A stretch of DNA of 49,385 bases from an uncultured Oribacterium sp. (GTDB lineage: Bacteria; Bacillota; Clostridia; Lachnospirales; Lachnospiraceae): contig CAKQPT010000018.1 in the NCBI GenBank assembly GCA_934270345.1, positions 1-49,385 of the forward strand. The letters run 5' to 3'. The stretch's first letter is position 1; each line of letters opens with the position of its first letter. The notes beneath the pieces are model-generated. The model ran no database searches, was not told the origin of the DNA, and saw only the letters and a program-made list of their open reading frames with translations. Positions 1-11,101 of the stretch are shown one piece after another. The position numbers and the translations under genes are program-made.

Positions 1-398
1 AAGCCTTCCTTGCCATAGTAATCGTCTGCGTTAATGACGATGAACGGAGTTTTAATTACGTCCTTCGCTGCAAGCACAGCCTGACCGGTTCCCCACGGCT
101 TTGTACGGCCTGCCGGAAGTTCTCCCGGAATATCGTTGATATCCTGGAAAGCATAGTCCACAGTTACATTGTGAGCGGAACAAATAGAGGCAATGCGATC
201 ACCGATGACCTCTTTGAACTCCTTCTCAATATCCTTACGGATGATAAATACCACATGATTGAAACCAGCTCCAATCGCATCGTGTATCGAGTAGTCCATA
301 ATGATATGACCAGCATCATCCACCGGCTCCAACTGTTTTATTCCTGTTCCAAATCGGCTGCCGATACCGGCTGCCATGATAAGTAATGTTGTGTTCAT
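1..398 (-). CDS. NDP-sugar pyrophosphorylase-like nucleotidyltransferase (3' part cut by window edge)
   Basis: Only the first ~132 codons are present; the gene runs off the left edge. The N-terminus MNTTLLIMAAGIGSRFG carries the glycine-rich nucleotide-binding motif of sugar-1-phosphate nucleotidyltransferases, and VINADDYYG near residue 125 matches the metal-binding aspartate region of the family. Such enzymes make NDP-sugars in the cytoplasm, which fits its place as the last visible gene of a minus-strand EPS cluster. The start ATG at 398 has a GGGAG ribosome site upstream. Which sugar and nucleotide it uses cannot be told from this fragment. Confidence 0.8.
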   Translation of the reverse strand, partial: MNTTLLIMAAGIGSRFGTGIKQLEPVDDAGHIIMDYSIHDAIGAGFNHVVFIIRKDIEKEFKEVIGDRIASICSAHNVTVDYAFQDINDIPGELPAGRTKPWGTGQAVLAAKDVIKTPFIVINADDYYGKEG

Positions 399-490
399 AT
401 CTCTCACTCTCCCAGTTTTATTTATAAATGCTTTAGTTTTTTTCTGAGGTCAGACTCTAGTATTCTATGATTTTTAAATTTTGTGAATTT

Positions 491-1602
<1,112 letters not shown>

Positions 1603-1616
1603 TTTTCAACCCCCTA

Positions 1617-3041
1617 TTATCGTTTTTCTTTAAAAAACGAACACTTTTCTGCAAGAGCTGGCACTAATGTGCCAATTCTAAAACGTTCTTTAATCAATAT
1701 TATAATTAAGTAAACAAAAAGAATACCCCATCTAAGCGTCCAAAAATTCAACAACGGATAATATAGTATAATTGCTCCTCCCACATGTAAAAGCGGCAAT
1801 GCAAACATTTTTAATGGATAAATATCCGGTTCTATTGTCTTTGCATATCTTGAATGTAAAATAAACGCGACAAAATAAGAGGCCAAAGTCGTATATGCTG
1901 CAGCTACATATCCATACTTAGGTATTAGAATATAGTTTAAAATCACATTTAACCCAGCTGCTATCAATGTATTCTTTGTAATATAAACTGTCTTTTTATA
2001 ATAATGCTCGATATACACATACATTGTGTACATAAATATCATGTAATTAGCCAAGGCAATCGGCGGAATAATGGACATTCCTTCCCAATATCTTTGATCA
2101 GCGAAAATTTTCAATATTTCTGGGCCAACCAAAATTAACGCAACCATAGCATATGTCATCAAATGCACATAATCCATTGCCAAAACATTTATCTCTCGGA
2201 TTTTTCGTTCCTTTAACTTGCCTGTAAACCAAGGAACCCAAATGCCATCCAATGAAGTAGTGATAACGGTAGCAATCATACTTAAATTATATACTAAGCT
2301 ATAAACTCCGGTCTCAGCAGCATTTCTCAATGAAGTAATCATAACTCTGTCTGATTGCGAGAGTATTTGAAGTGCAATGCTATGTAGTACGAGCGGAAGT
2401 GCAATCTTTAATCCATACTTTAAATATTCCAAATTTAGTTCAGGCTTTGTTTTTGAATAAACAGCGATCAAAACCACAATTGCAAAAACGCCATAAACGG
2501 CAGTCGTCGGAACGATTCGTCCTAAATATAAATTATCCTTTAAAATAAATAAAATAGCAAAAATTGATAAAACGACTGAGAGGAGTCCCGGAAGAACCAT
2601 TAATGCAGCTCGAAATCTATATCTATAGTGCATCATAAGATAATAACTATAGTCATTAATCAATGCATAGCCAAAACTTTGAATTATGCACATAAAAATC
2701 AAAGCAGTGTTAATATTGCGCGGCACAAAAACAGTAGCGACCACGCACACTCCTATAACAGTCAAAAATACTAATCCAGTAAAAGTAATAATTGTAGATA
2801 AAAAATGAGGTCTCTCTTTGTCATCCATATCCACAAAAGAATTTCTAACAGCGTTATACAGAGCCAAACTGATAAAAACAGATATCATTGACACCCATGA
2901 ATTAAAGGTTGTCACCGTTCCATAATCTGAAGTCGTTAAAATTCTACTAAAAATGGGTACTGTAACAAATCCGATACCTTTGTTAAATAGAGTAGCAATA
3001 AAATATAGTGCTCCAGCTTCAGCAAAATCTTTCTTTTTCAA
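1617..3041 (-). CDS. wzx: Wzx-type polysaccharide flippase
   Basis: Integral membrane protein of the polysaccharide transporter (MATE/MOP) superfamily that flips lipid-linked repeat units across the membrane. Many hydrophobic helices and the N-terminal FIATLFNKGIGFVTVPIFSR segment are typical, and the length (~474 residues) is normal. A GTG at 3053 lies inside the perfect ribosome site AGGAGGTGA (about 3059-3050) and so is unlikely to be used. The TTG at 3041, nine bases after that site, is the better start. It is followed by the phase-variable acyltransferase only a few bases downstream. Substrate specificity cannot be read from sequence. Confidence 0.88.
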   Translation of the reverse strand: MKKKDFAEAGALYFIATLFNKGIGFVTVPIFSRILTTSDYGTVTTFNSWVSMISVFISLALYNAVRNSFVDMDDKERPHFLSTIITFTGLVFLTVIGVCVVATVFVPRNINTALIFMCIIQSFGYALINDYSYYLMMHYRYRFRAALMVLPGLLSVVLSIFAILFILKDNLYLGRIVPTTAVYGVFAIVVLIAVYSKTKPELNLEYLKYGLKIALPLVLHSIALQILSQSDRVMITSLRNAAETGVYSLVYNLSMIATVITTSLDGIWVPWFTGKLKERKIREINVLAMDYVHLMTYAMVALILVGPEILKIFADQRYWEGMSIIPPIALANYMIFMYTMYVYIEHYYKKTVYITKNTLIAAGLNVILNYILIPKYGYVAAAYTTLASYFVAFILHSRYAKTIEPDIYPLKMFALPLLHVGGAIILYYPLLNFWTLRWGILFVYLIIILIKERFRIGTLVPALAEKCSFFKEKR

Positions 3042-3057
3042 TGGATTCTTCACCTCC

Positions 3058-4248
3058 TCACAAATAGCGTTTTATTAACCGTTTAAAGCTAAGCCATCTA
3101 AATCTACTCCATTCTTTCACCAAAGTGCTCTTATTAGTCATACGATGGGCAGCTATGGAAAAACCATTTTTTTCAGTGTCTTTGACGAATTGTTCTGACA
3201 TTATGCTCCTAGAGTGACATTCACTATATCTTGCCTTCATATTTAAAAACGTATTTTCAGGAATTTCAAATAAATTCATCGAGTCCTGAATATCATTAAT
3301 AATCTGCTGGCCTTTCAATGAGTTTGCCAAAATGACTGAGATTCCCTGATTCACTTTGATATCTCTCGGTATCTTCTTTACGGTATCTATTTGCCAAAAA
3401 TCACCCAATGTTATATCACTAACTCGAGGAAATTGTTTAGCCCTACAATTTCCACATGATTCTCTGTTATATAGACTTTTTGCATATGTTAATAGATATG
3501 GATCTTTCCATCTGCTTTTAATATATGAGCTTCCATCTCTATACTCAATTTTAATAGCATAGTTTTCCCATCCTGGAACTTTATATCTCATAAATATTGA
3601 ATTAATGCGTTTCCTTTGTGGATTAATTTCAGATAGATATTTTTCCCAGATTAATGGTGACTGTACTCCATAGCACAAAAGGTCAACTAAAAGCAATTTT
3701 TCATATTTTCGTCCCAAATAACTGGATAAAGCTTGTATTTGACAAGGAACACCTGATACAAGTACCTTTTTCCCATCATTTAACTGCTTTCTAATAAGTT
3801 CAAAAGGCATTGGTTGATTCACTTCTACATATTTAGATCCACGTATTTTATAAAGAGCATCAATGCTGTCAACACATATGAAGCTTGCTTTTGCATCTTC
3901 ATCAATTGATACCCCCCAAACAACGCCTCCATTTTTAATCCACAATTCAGAAATTGCCGAAAAAGCACCACCTGAACTACTTTCCATCAATATCTTATTA
4001 TTTTTAATTTGTCCATAAAAACGTCTAAAAACATTATCAGTTTCCTTATTACAACTACTAATAGGACATACACTACTACATTTCCCACAAGAAACACAGT
4101 CCTCTTCCTTCGCCATCTGTACTCTTCTAAAACCCAAAACATCTTTTTCAAATTTAAGACATTTCTTTGGGCAAGTAGCAACGCACGCCCCGCATCCGTA
4201 ACAAAGATCAGGTTCTAAAATTATATGATTAAAATTTCTTTCTTGCAC
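3058..4248 (-). CDS. Ferredoxin-domain FrhB/FdhB-like protein of polysaccharide clusters
   Basis: The N-terminus carries two 4Fe-4S ferredoxin motifs (CYGCGACVATCPKKC around residue 16 and CVSCGKCSSVCP around 51). These precede domains of the F420 hydrogenase/dehydrogenase beta-subunit family (SSGGAFSA, SKYVEVNQ, VSGVPCQI, GNCRAKQFPRVSDITLGDFW). In Firmicutes such proteins are common next to pyruvyltransferase genes in EPS loci; a role with coenzyme F420 is not implied. The GTG start at 4248 has AGGAGG seven bases upstream and overlaps the preceding pyruvyltransferase gene by 20 bases, so the two are probably made together. A redox modification of the sugar chain is plausible, but the reaction is unknown. 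Confidence 0.85.
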   Translation of the reverse strand: MQERNFNHIILEPDLCYGCGACVATCPKKCLKFEKDVLGFRRVQMAKEEDCVSCGKCSSVCPISSCNKETDNVFRRFYGQIKNNKILMESSSGGAFSAISELWIKNGGVVWGVSIDEDAKASFICVDSIDALYKIRGSKYVEVNQPMPFELIRKQLNDGKKVLVSGVPCQIQALSSYLGRKYEKLLLVDLLCYGVQSPLIWEKYLSEINPQRKRINSIFMRYKVPGWENYAIKIEYRDGSSYIKSRWKDPYLLTYAKSLYNRESCGNCRAKQFPRVSDITLGDFWQIDTVKKIPRDIKVNQGISVILANSLKGQQIINDIQDSMNLFEIPENTFLNMKARYSECHSRSIMSEQFVKDTEKNGFSIAAHRMTNKSTLVKEWSRFRWLSFKRLIKRYL

Positions 4249-5356
4249 TTAAAGCCTCCTGTAGATACTCACTAGAAATCACTCTCTGCTTTTTAAGCAG
4301 ACTATTACATATGCTATAATCTACAGCATTTGGTATTATATCCTGCCCATCATCGATAATCCTTGTTCCCAAATTCAATTGTTCCAAAAGAGAATATAAT
4401 CGCGTGTTGGTAGAATTTTTATCTTTTTTCTCAAATCTATGGAAAACTGTAAAATTCTTCTCATATTGAATGGAAAAAGCAGTACAATGAAATGAATCTG
4501 TACACACATAATCAGCATTTGCTATTAATGCAATAAAATCTTGCGGCGAAACAGCATAAAGGTTTTCATCAGCAAAATCAACATCGGCTTCGCAAAAACC
4601 AGAAAAGTGTTGTAGATTAACAATTTTATAATCTTTATGTTGACTCAAATGCTTAACTGATTCTCTATGTTTCTTATTATTTCCAAGAAAATAACAAAAA
4701 CAATAGGGTTTCTTTGGAATACAAACGGTTGATTCTTTTAACAATCCATCCCAGTAATTCCTTTCCAACAATAACGTCGGGTCTAATACTACCGGAACAT
4801 CTTTTTCCAATATTTTCTTAATAATCTTTTGACCACTAATTTCTCTTACGGACAAATAATCAAACAGAGATAAGAATTGTTTGTAAGCATTTAGTTTACT
4901 TTCTTCTATTCTATCCACGCCAAAACTTGGAGCATACGCAGCACGAACTTGATTGGAATTACAAAATTCCAAAGTATACCAATGCTTCTCTACATTGCTT
5001 GGAAGCCAAGCCTGATCACTTCCGCAAAAAACGTGTGTGTATTTGCTTACGCATTCCTTCATTTCATCAAAGTCACCATAATATTTATGTATATGAAATT
5101 TGGAATTAAAATCATCAAATTTCTTATATCGTTCCATGACCTTTGGCCAATATTTCATTCTTTTTCCAAACCCTACATATATTTTTTTTAGAACTTTATA
5201 TTGATCAACTACTCGATTAAATATTCCAAAATTCCTTTTATGCCACTGAATAATTTCACAGCGTTCTCCATTTTGTTCCAATAAAGTCTGCATCGCATAA
5301 GCTTGCAATTTTGTTCCATAATTATATACAAGATGCCCTGTATCCAATCCAATCAT
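4229..5356 (-). CDS. Polysaccharide pyruvyl transferase family protein
   Basis: Matches the polysaccharide pyruvyl transferase family: N-terminal YNYGTKLQAYAMQTLL, central FCGSDQAWLPSN and C-terminal YVCTDSFHCTAFSIQY, about 375 residues. Members add pyruvate ketals or related groups to surface glycans using phosphoenolpyruvate; some family members act differently, so the exact reaction is inferred. ATG 5356 follows an AGGAG site. It overlaps the start of the Fe-S protein by 20 bases, which repeats the pairing seen at 9.9-13.5 kb. It contains a run of eight A on the coding strand near 5178-5185, too short to call a switch. Confidence 0.85.
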   Translation of the reverse strand: MIGLDTGHLVYNYGTKLQAYAMQTLLEQNGERCEIIQWHKRNFGIFNRVVDQYKVLKKIYVGFGKRMKYWPKVMERYKKFDDFNSKFHIHKYYGDFDEMKECVSKYTHVFCGSDQAWLPSNVEKHWYTLEFCNSNQVRAAYAPSFGVDRIEESKLNAYKQFLSLFDYLSVREISGQKIIKKILEKDVPVVLDPTLLLERNYWDGLLKESTVCIPKKPYCFCYFLGNNKKHRESVKHLSQHKDYKIVNLQHFSGFCEADVDFADENLYAVSPQDFIALIANADYVCTDSFHCTAFSIQYEKNFTVFHRFEKKDKNSTNTRLYSLLEQLNLGTRIIDDGQDIIPNAVDYSICNSLLKKQRVISSEYLQEALSARKKF

Positions 5357-5379
5357 GCTCTCATCTCCTTATGCATTCA

Positions 5380-6537
5380 TTAATTTTGGCAAGCCATAAT
5401 CGCTCTGTATACATCTGTACCATTTTTTTCTATTGTAAAACTTTCATCTGAGAATTTTTTTCCATTTTTTCGGATTTCATCTGCAATGCTAGGATTTTTT
5501 AATACCCATTCAATTTTATCAGCCAAGTCTCTGGCATCACCATGCGTATATAACAACCCCGTTTTCATATTTGTAATAATCTCTGGCGTTGCACCTGTAT
5601 TAGCACCAATAACTAACAATCCGCTTCTCATACCCTCCACTGTAACCCAACCAAAAGTTTCTCTTTCGGCACACATTAACTCTATATCCATATTCTGCCG
5701 AAGCAAATCCATTGAACTTACCTCTCCATGGAAGATAATTTGTTTTTCAATATTATATTTTTTAATCAAATCTAAAATTCGATTATAATACTGTTTAGCA
5801 AACTTTGAGTTAGCCGGAACACTTCCAGCAAAATGTAAACGAACCAACTCGCTTAGTCCACGCTTTTTTAATTCTGCTATCGCCATTACTGCTTCTTCTT
5901 GAGATTTTGCCTCAGTGATTCTTCCAGTTAATAAAATGTCAACATATTCATCGCTTTTTTGTTTTTCCTTTCCTTGGTATATAACACCATCATAGGAAAC
6001 AATCATTTTGCTCTTTTCAACAGCTTTCTCAATTTCTTTTGCCAAAGCCTTTGAAATTACAATGACTCGATTTGAAGTTTTATTAATTCTTTTTAAATTT
6101 GAGGGTCCCCAGTATGTATTTTCATTTCCGAATTCCCTGATATGAATAATATGTGGAATTTGAAGTCTCTGAGCAATCCAACTTCCCATCGAAGACATCC
6201 TAGTATTCGTATATACAGCATCATACCTATTACATACTAGCTTATTTCCTATTTTTCTTGCAGCAAAATAATTATAAAGATCTTTTCTATATACATTTAT
6301 TTTTCGGAAAGCATCTTTGTAATCTCCTTTAAGCTCAGAAAAAACTTTAAAATATTTTATTGCATAATGATCAACATTCATTTTTTCAAGTGCCTCGACA
6401 AAATCGCCCTGATTATCTGGAACCAAAACATCAAACTGAATATTCTCACTATTTTTCCAATATTTTAAAATTGCAAACAATGCTCTATTAGCCCCACCGA
6501 TAAACTCAGATTCATGTGCGACCACTAATACTTTCAT
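5380..6537 (-). CDS. Family 4 glycosyltransferase (GT-B fold)
   Basis: Cytoplasmic retaining glycosyltransferase of the GT4 type. The N-terminus KVLVVAHESEFIGGANRALF has the acceptor-binding glycine loop, and the C-terminal half has the donor-binding E-x7-E region (CAERETFGWVTVEGMRSG). An in-frame ATG at 6552 lies within the ribosome site GAGGAGG, so ATG 6537, six bases after that site, is the chosen start. The gene overlaps the end of the upstream polymerase gene. It would add one sugar to the lipid-linked repeat unit; donor and acceptor are unknown. Confidence 0.87.
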   Translation of the reverse strand: MKVLVVAHESEFIGGANRALFAILKYWKNSENIQFDVLVPDNQGDFVEALEKMNVDHYAIKYFKVFSELKGDYKDAFRKINVYRKDLYNYFAARKIGNKLVCNRYDAVYTNTRMSSMGSWIAQRLQIPHIIHIREFGNENTYWGPSNLKRINKTSNRVIVISKALAKEIEKAVEKSKMIVSYDGVIYQGKEKQKSDEYVDILLTGRITEAKSQEEAVMAIAELKKRGLSELVRLHFAGSVPANSKFAKQYYNRILDLIKKYNIEKQIIFHGEVSSMDLLRQNMDIELMCAERETFGWVTVEGMRSGLLVIGANTGATPEIITNMKTGLLYTHGDARDLADKIEWVLKNPSIADEIRKNGKKFSDESFTIEKNGTDVYRAIMACQN

Positions 6538-7702
6538 AATCCGCCTCCTCATATAATAATCCTACATATAGAGCTATCGGAAAAAGCAACGTATATCCTA
6601 CCAACGACTCTGTTATTCCCATGACAAATGACGCAATATAAAATACCAGCAACATCTTTGCCATATAATTATTTCTGTTTGCCAAGCACATTCGTGTTAC
6701 CTTTATAATAAGATAGCTTATTAACATTAATTCCAATATACCACCTTGGATTAGAACATATAAAATATAATTATGTGGATGACTAAAATATCCCCAACCG
6801 GTACTCAAATTAATCAGTTCTCTATATCCATCATTGGTTCTAATGCCATATCCCCAAACTGGACTTTTGACAAACAATTGAATTGCTCTAAACCATACTG
6901 CTTGTCTTGAAAAAACACTAACGGTTTCTCCCATATCAAGTAGAAGATCTGAAAATTCATCCAATAAAGATGTCGTTGCAAGCGCTATACTTAGCACTCC
7001 AATAAATAATAACCCGTTTCGAGCATTTATAAATTTAGGAAGTTGTTTCCGCGTAAAAATAATCATCGTAACAACTACAATTATTATTCCAATTAATCCA
7101 GTCTTACAATCAACCATCCACTCCGTAGCTATTGAAATAATAATTAATAAATAAAGTCGTACAGTATATTTTCCTTTATTGTGTACTGTCCAGATAGCAT
7201 TCAAAACAATAGCTGGCAACAAAAATCTAATCATTACATTTTTATATCCTAAGAACCAATAGTTTCCAGCATATAATGCAGCATCATATAAACCATCCGG
7301 GAACAGAACAATCGTTGCGAAATTCACATAAGTATATATTTCTAATATTAAAGCTAAACCTGCCAAAACACTGATAGATTTTTTTTCAACCCCATCTCCG
7401 ATCACAGCTATTAAGCCTATCGTTTGTAGAATTGGAAAAAAAGCAGATTGTGTTAACTGAACCCCCTGAATTAAAGATACAGCTAAAGGAAACAATGTGA
7501 TCGCATATAACAAAAGCGATATTTTTCTTATCTGTAGCTTTCTAATTTCGTTAATCAAAACACAAAATAATATAATTAAGAAAGTATAATTATATAATAT
7601 TGTAAATATTCCTAGAAAAGAAAAATAATCTGGCTTTAACAGGAAGAAAAAGATTATACAATACTGCATTCGTTTCGATATGCTAATTTTACATTCTTTC
7701 AT
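6512..7702 (-). CDS. wzy: O-antigen ligase/polymerase-like (Wzy) membrane protein
   Basis: A ~396-residue polytopic protein with about ten to twelve hydrophobic helices. A hydrophilic loop contains SPVWGYGIRTNDGYREL and GYFSHPHNYILYVLIQGG, the signature of the O-antigen ligase/Wzy_C family. With Wzx, CpsC and CpsD in the same locus it is best read as the polymerase that joins repeat units on the outer face of the membrane. ATG 7702 has an AGGAG/AGG site upstream. It carries a run of eight A (coding strand) near 7379-7386. Wzy proteins are highly divergent, so the assignment rests on the loop motif, topology and context. Confidence 0.82.
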   Translation of the reverse strand: MKECKISISKRMQYCIIFFFLLKPDYFSFLGIFTILYNYTFLIILFCVLINEIRKLQIRKISLLLYAITLFPLAVSLIQGVQLTQSAFFPILQTIGLIAVIGDGVEKKSISVLAGLALILEIYTYVNFATIVLFPDGLYDAALYAGNYWFLGYKNVMIRFLLPAIVLNAIWTVHNKGKYTVRLYLLIIISIATEWMVDCKTGLIGIIIVVVTMIIFTRKQLPKFINARNGLLFIGVLSIALATTSLLDEFSDLLLDMGETVSVFSRQAVWFRAIQLFVKSPVWGYGIRTNDGYRELINLSTGWGYFSHPHNYILYVLIQGGILELMLISYLIIKVTRMCLANRNNYMAKMLLVFYIASFVMGITESLVGYTLLFPIALYVGLLYEEADYESISGRT

Positions 7703-7723
7703 ATTTTAACCTGTCTCCTACCC

Positions 7724-8845
7724 TTATTTGATCCATTTCTCATACATATTTAATAAATCACTTTTTGTAGCTTCGTGTGTATAACCTGCATTGATAAATT
7801 CAGAAGCTCTACTACGTCTATCTCCTGACATATCAATAACTTTTTTCATTGCAGTTGCCCAATAATTTGCCTCTTGTTTCAGACTTATACGGTGCATCAA
7901 CTCTGTTACCTCAGTTTCAATTGGTACATTAGTAGAACCAAAACAGGGTAAACCTGTACATTGTGCTTCTAAAAAGACAATACCCATTCCTTCAAATTTT
8001 GACGGCAACAAAAACAGATCCATTGCGGAATACCATTTTTCTATATTATTTTTTCGTCCAACAAAAAGACATGCTTCTTTTAAACCCATATTTTTTGCTC
8101 TATCCTGAATTTTCTCTTGTAGTTCTCCATCTCCAATCCATAATAGAACAGATTCTTTATTCAACTGATTATATTCAGCAAAACATTCTAATAAAAACTC
8201 TGGGTTTTTCTGAGCTGCAAAACGTCCCACCACTCCAACGACTACTTTTTTATCAATATGCAACTCTTCTCTTATATATCTTCTATCCTCCAGCCGATAT
8301 GCAAACCTATCCGTATCAATAACATTTTTCAATACTTGGAAATCTTTATTTCCAAACCTCGAATTCCCAGCACTTTTAGAGCATGCCACTAATTCAGTTG
8401 CTTCTCGTTGAAGTAAATAATCGTATACCTTCGTAGAAATAACTGTCTTAAGGTTTAAATTATTCCTTGGATTATGAGCATGAAATATCCTCTTCCCTAT
8501 TCCATATTGCCGTGCCATTTTTAATGTTTCAAAGCCGACATGTCCCGGCATATTAACATGTACAATATCGTATTTACCTTCTTTAATTATGGTTCTAATT
8601 TTCCGGCTTACTTTATATGAATATTTATTTCCCTGGGGCAATTCATAAATATTATTACCATCAGCTTTAACTTTATTTAGCCATTCACACTCAAAAATTT
8701 TTAAAACTAAGAAATCTATTCTCCAACCATGTTCTATTAATTCTTGATAATAGTTCATTAAGGCGACTGCAGTTCCATCACCATTTTTTAAATAGGGTAA
8801 TAAAATAAGCGCCTTCTTTTGTTTTACCTGTGTTCTTTCTGCCAT
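7724..8845 (-). CDS. Family 4 glycosyltransferase
   Basis: GT4 enzyme with N-terminal LILLPYLKNGDGTAVALMNYY, central VVGVVGRFAAQKNPEFLLE (start of the donor domain) and a C-terminal E-x7-E equivalent at PSKFEGMGIVFLEAQCTG. An upstream in-frame TTG at 8878 has no good ribosome site; ATG 8845 with GGGA/GATGAG upstream is preferred. Either start overlaps the end of the GT2 gene (stop at 8824), so the two are translationally linked. The role is one sugar-transfer step of the repeat unit; sugar unknown. Confidence 0.85.
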   Translation of the reverse strand: MAERTQVKQKKALILLPYLKNGDGTAVALMNYYQELIEHGWRIDFLVLKIFECEWLNKVKADGNNIYELPQGNKYSYKVSRKIRTIIKEGKYDIVHVNMPGHVGFETLKMARQYGIGKRIFHAHNPRNNLNLKTVISTKVYDYLLQREATELVACSKSAGNSRFGNKDFQVLKNVIDTDRFAYRLEDRRYIREELHIDKKVVVGVVGRFAAQKNPEFLLECFAEYNQLNKESVLLWIGDGELQEKIQDRAKNMGLKEACLFVGRKNNIEKWYSAMDLFLLPSKFEGMGIVFLEAQCTGLPCFGSTNVPIETEVTELMHRISLKQEANYWATAMKKVIDMSGDRRSRASEFINAGYTHEATKSDLLNMYEKWIK

Positions 8846-9858
8846 TTTCTCATCTTTCCCATCATATTCACTATCCAATACATCCGATGCTTAACAAAGA
8901 ACAATACAACTTCTCTTTGCATTCCGATTCCAACTGTATTTTTTGTTTTCAAAGCCTCTTTTACAATAGGCTTTTCCAGATATGCTGCGTATTTCCGCTT
9001 TTTATCTGCATACGGTTCCGTATTAGTCGGATTGAAATAGCCGCTGATTGCTGTGGTTACAATCACATACAGCAGGCGATTATCAAACCACGGCTTCAGC
9101 ATTTCCTTGTTATCTGATATATCTATAAATGCCTTGATTTTTTCGAAGCACCTAATCACAAACTCATGATTGGCTTCATTATGTGACGCTGAAATCGAGT
9201 TTTCATTATAGATATAGTGGTAAAACGGCTTATTGATGAACATCGCACTCTCTAGCTTTTCAAATAGCCGGAGATTAAATTCCAGCCCTTCTGCACCCTG
9301 ACGAAGCACTTCATCATGAAAAATCTGGTTGTTTATTAGCAATTTTCGGTCAATCAATTTGGAATATGCAACCGCAATATTCCCGTTATAGACCAAAAGC
9401 TGCTGCTGAAGCCATTTACATTCCTGACCTTTATATACTTTGCCATCTTCCAGATAGAATTTGTATTCCGCAGCCGACTTACCATAATCCTTCATAATGC
9501 CACACATAACAAGCTGCACCTGTTTTTCTTCTCCGACACTATACATGGTTTGGCACATGTCTGGCTCAATCCAGTCATCACCATCCACAAACATGATCCA
9601 TTTGCCCTGTGCAGCTTTACAGCCGTAATTTCTGGCCGAGGAAAGTCCACCATTTTTCTTATGCAATACCTGAATTCGCTTGTCTTTTTCTGCGTACTCA
9701 TCACAAATCTTGCCGCACTGATCCGGCGAGCCATCATCCACTAATAGGATTTCAATATTTTTCAATGTTTGTGTCATTGTACTTTCAATGCACCTTCTCA
9801 GATACTGCTCCGGTACTTTATATACCGGAACAATAATACTTACAAATGGCTCCATCAT
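8824..9858 (-). CDS. Family 2 glycosyltransferase
   Basis: GT-A fold glycosyltransferase: FVSIIVPVYKVPEQYLRRCI at the N-terminus, ILLVDDGSPDQCG, and the metal-binding DxD-type VDGDDWIEPD near residue 95. Length ~344 residues is normal for EPS GT2 enzymes. ATG 9858 is preceded by GAGGTAG. It sits just downstream of an Fe-S FrhB-like gene. It transfers a nucleotide-activated sugar to the growing lipid-linked oligosaccharide; the sugar is unknown. Confidence 0.88.
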   Translation of the reverse strand: MMEPFVSIIVPVYKVPEQYLRRCIESTMTQTLKNIEILLVDDGSPDQCGKICDEYAEKDKRIQVLHKKNGGLSSARNYGCKAAQGKWIMFVDGDDWIEPDMCQTMYSVGEEKQVQLVMCGIMKDYGKSAAEYKFYLEDGKVYKGQECKWLQQQLLVYNGNIAVAYSKLIDRKLLINNQIFHDEVLRQGAEGLEFNLRLFEKLESAMFINKPFYHYIYNENSISASHNEANHEFVIRCFEKIKAFIDISDNKEMLKPWFDNRLLYVIVTTAISGYFNPTNTEPYADKKRKYAAYLEKPIVKEALKTKNTVGIGMQREVVLFFVKHRMYWIVNMMGKMRKWQKEHR

Positions 9859-9859
9859 T

Positions 9860-11050
9860 TTATCTACCTCGCACCCGATTTAAATATTTCTTCATTGTTC
9901 CATAGATTCCAGTCACCAGAAGTACCTTCCGAATGGCTGTTTTTACTTTTACCTTCTTCGTGACAGGATAGTATTTTTCAAACAACTCTTTACCAGACAG
10001 CTTTGTCGCATCGGTCATAAATGCTATCCTCTTCGGATTCATTGGAACAGATTCAAACATTTCTTTCACACCTGCAACTAACTTATCTGACGAAACCTCT
10101 TCACACCTTGCATACTCCATTACCTCTTGCATAAGGCTCGCCGCTTTTTGAGAGTGGCAAAGGACTCTGGTCGTACCTTTGTCATCATCCAATTTCTTAT
10201 CGAAATCATATACAGAAAAGCAATCCCAAATTGTGAAGTCGCTTACACGGTACCTCTTTTTGAAAGAACATTCATAGCAAGAAGGCCGATCACATGTGTC
10301 TGAGAAAAAGGCTCTCAACATTGGATCGAGCTGCGATCCAGCATGGTATACATTCTTTCCATCTTGGATAATGCTCATTGTGGAATATTTATATCCATAA
10401 AATTTATCCCGGAAGCGGATGTTGTCAGGATTCGGGAATGACTGTTCTTGGTATTCCAGATACCTGCTCCACACAAGCGGCGACGGAATACCGTGGCACA
10501 CCACATCGACTAATATCAGCTTTTCATATGGTTTTCTCAAAAACTTTGATAGACCTTCAATTTGGCACGGTGTTCCGCTAAAGCAAACCCATCTTCCTTT
10601 CTGGAGAAAGTCTTTTACCAAGCAGAAGGCATCTCCCAATTCGCTTTGCACATATTTGCTATTCCGAAATTTTTTTAATTCATCAACAGTTTCTACATAA
10701 GTATGTTGCACATGAAAATTCTCATCGTATGCTGCTCCAAATACCACTCCACCTTTTTGAAGAACAACTGTTGCTATAGCTGTAAACGCACCACCTGCCG
10801 AACTATCCAATCTGACCTTTTCATCACAGTGCTGAACCAGATAAGCTTTTTGTTGCTTTTCTTCCTCAGTAACGGGACTTTGAATTGGACAAACCATATT
10901 GCAGGCATTACACTCTACACATCTACTCTTATCGACAACCGGGTACAGAAATCCTTCTTCATCCGGTTGCATCAGGATACATTTCTTGGGACAAATCCCT
11001 GCACAGGCTGTACATCCAACACAGTCTTTTTTATCCTTAATTTCAATCAT
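9860..11050 (-). CDS. Ferredoxin-domain FrhB/FdhB-like protein, second copy
   Basis: Paralogue of the products at 3058-4248 and 11102-12305. It has 4Fe-4S motifs CVGCTACAGICPKKC and CVECNACNMVCP, then SSAGGAFTAI, FRNSKYVQSELGDAF, FSGTPCQIEGL and the Cys-containing YECSFKKRYRVSDFTIWDCF segment. ATG 11050 is chosen over 11068 because the GAAAGG ribosome site lies between them. It is intact and serves as the in-locus template for judging the frameshifted copy upstream. The function is probably a redox or isomerisation step in polysaccharide synthesis, not F420 chemistry, but the reaction is unknown. Confidence 0.85.
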   Translation of the reverse strand: MIEIKDKKDCVGCTACAGICPKKCILMQPDEEGFLYPVVDKSRCVECNACNMVCPIQSPVTEEEKQQKAYLVQHCDEKVRLDSSAGGAFTAIATVVLQKGGVVFGAAYDENFHVQHTYVETVDELKKFRNSKYVQSELGDAFCLVKDFLQKGRWVCFSGTPCQIEGLSKFLRKPYEKLILVDVVCHGIPSPLVWSRYLEYQEQSFPNPDNIRFRDKFYGYKYSTMSIIQDGKNVYHAGSQLDPMLRAFFSDTCDRPSCYECSFKKRYRVSDFTIWDCFSVYDFDKKLDDDKGTTRVLCHSQKAASLMQEVMEYARCEEVSSDKLVAGVKEMFESVPMNPKRIAFMTDATKLSGKELFEKYYPVTKKVKVKTAIRKVLLVTGIYGTMKKYLNRVRGR

Positions 11051-11101
11051 CTGATTTCCTTTCCGCATAATACAGATTCAGAAATCAAGACGAATAAAAA
11101 C

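Noticed and set aside
5178..7386. A8 runs in the pyruvyltransferase and polymerase genes as further contingency tracts
   Set aside because: Eight A in AT-rich DNA is common and both frames are intact; no evidence for switching.
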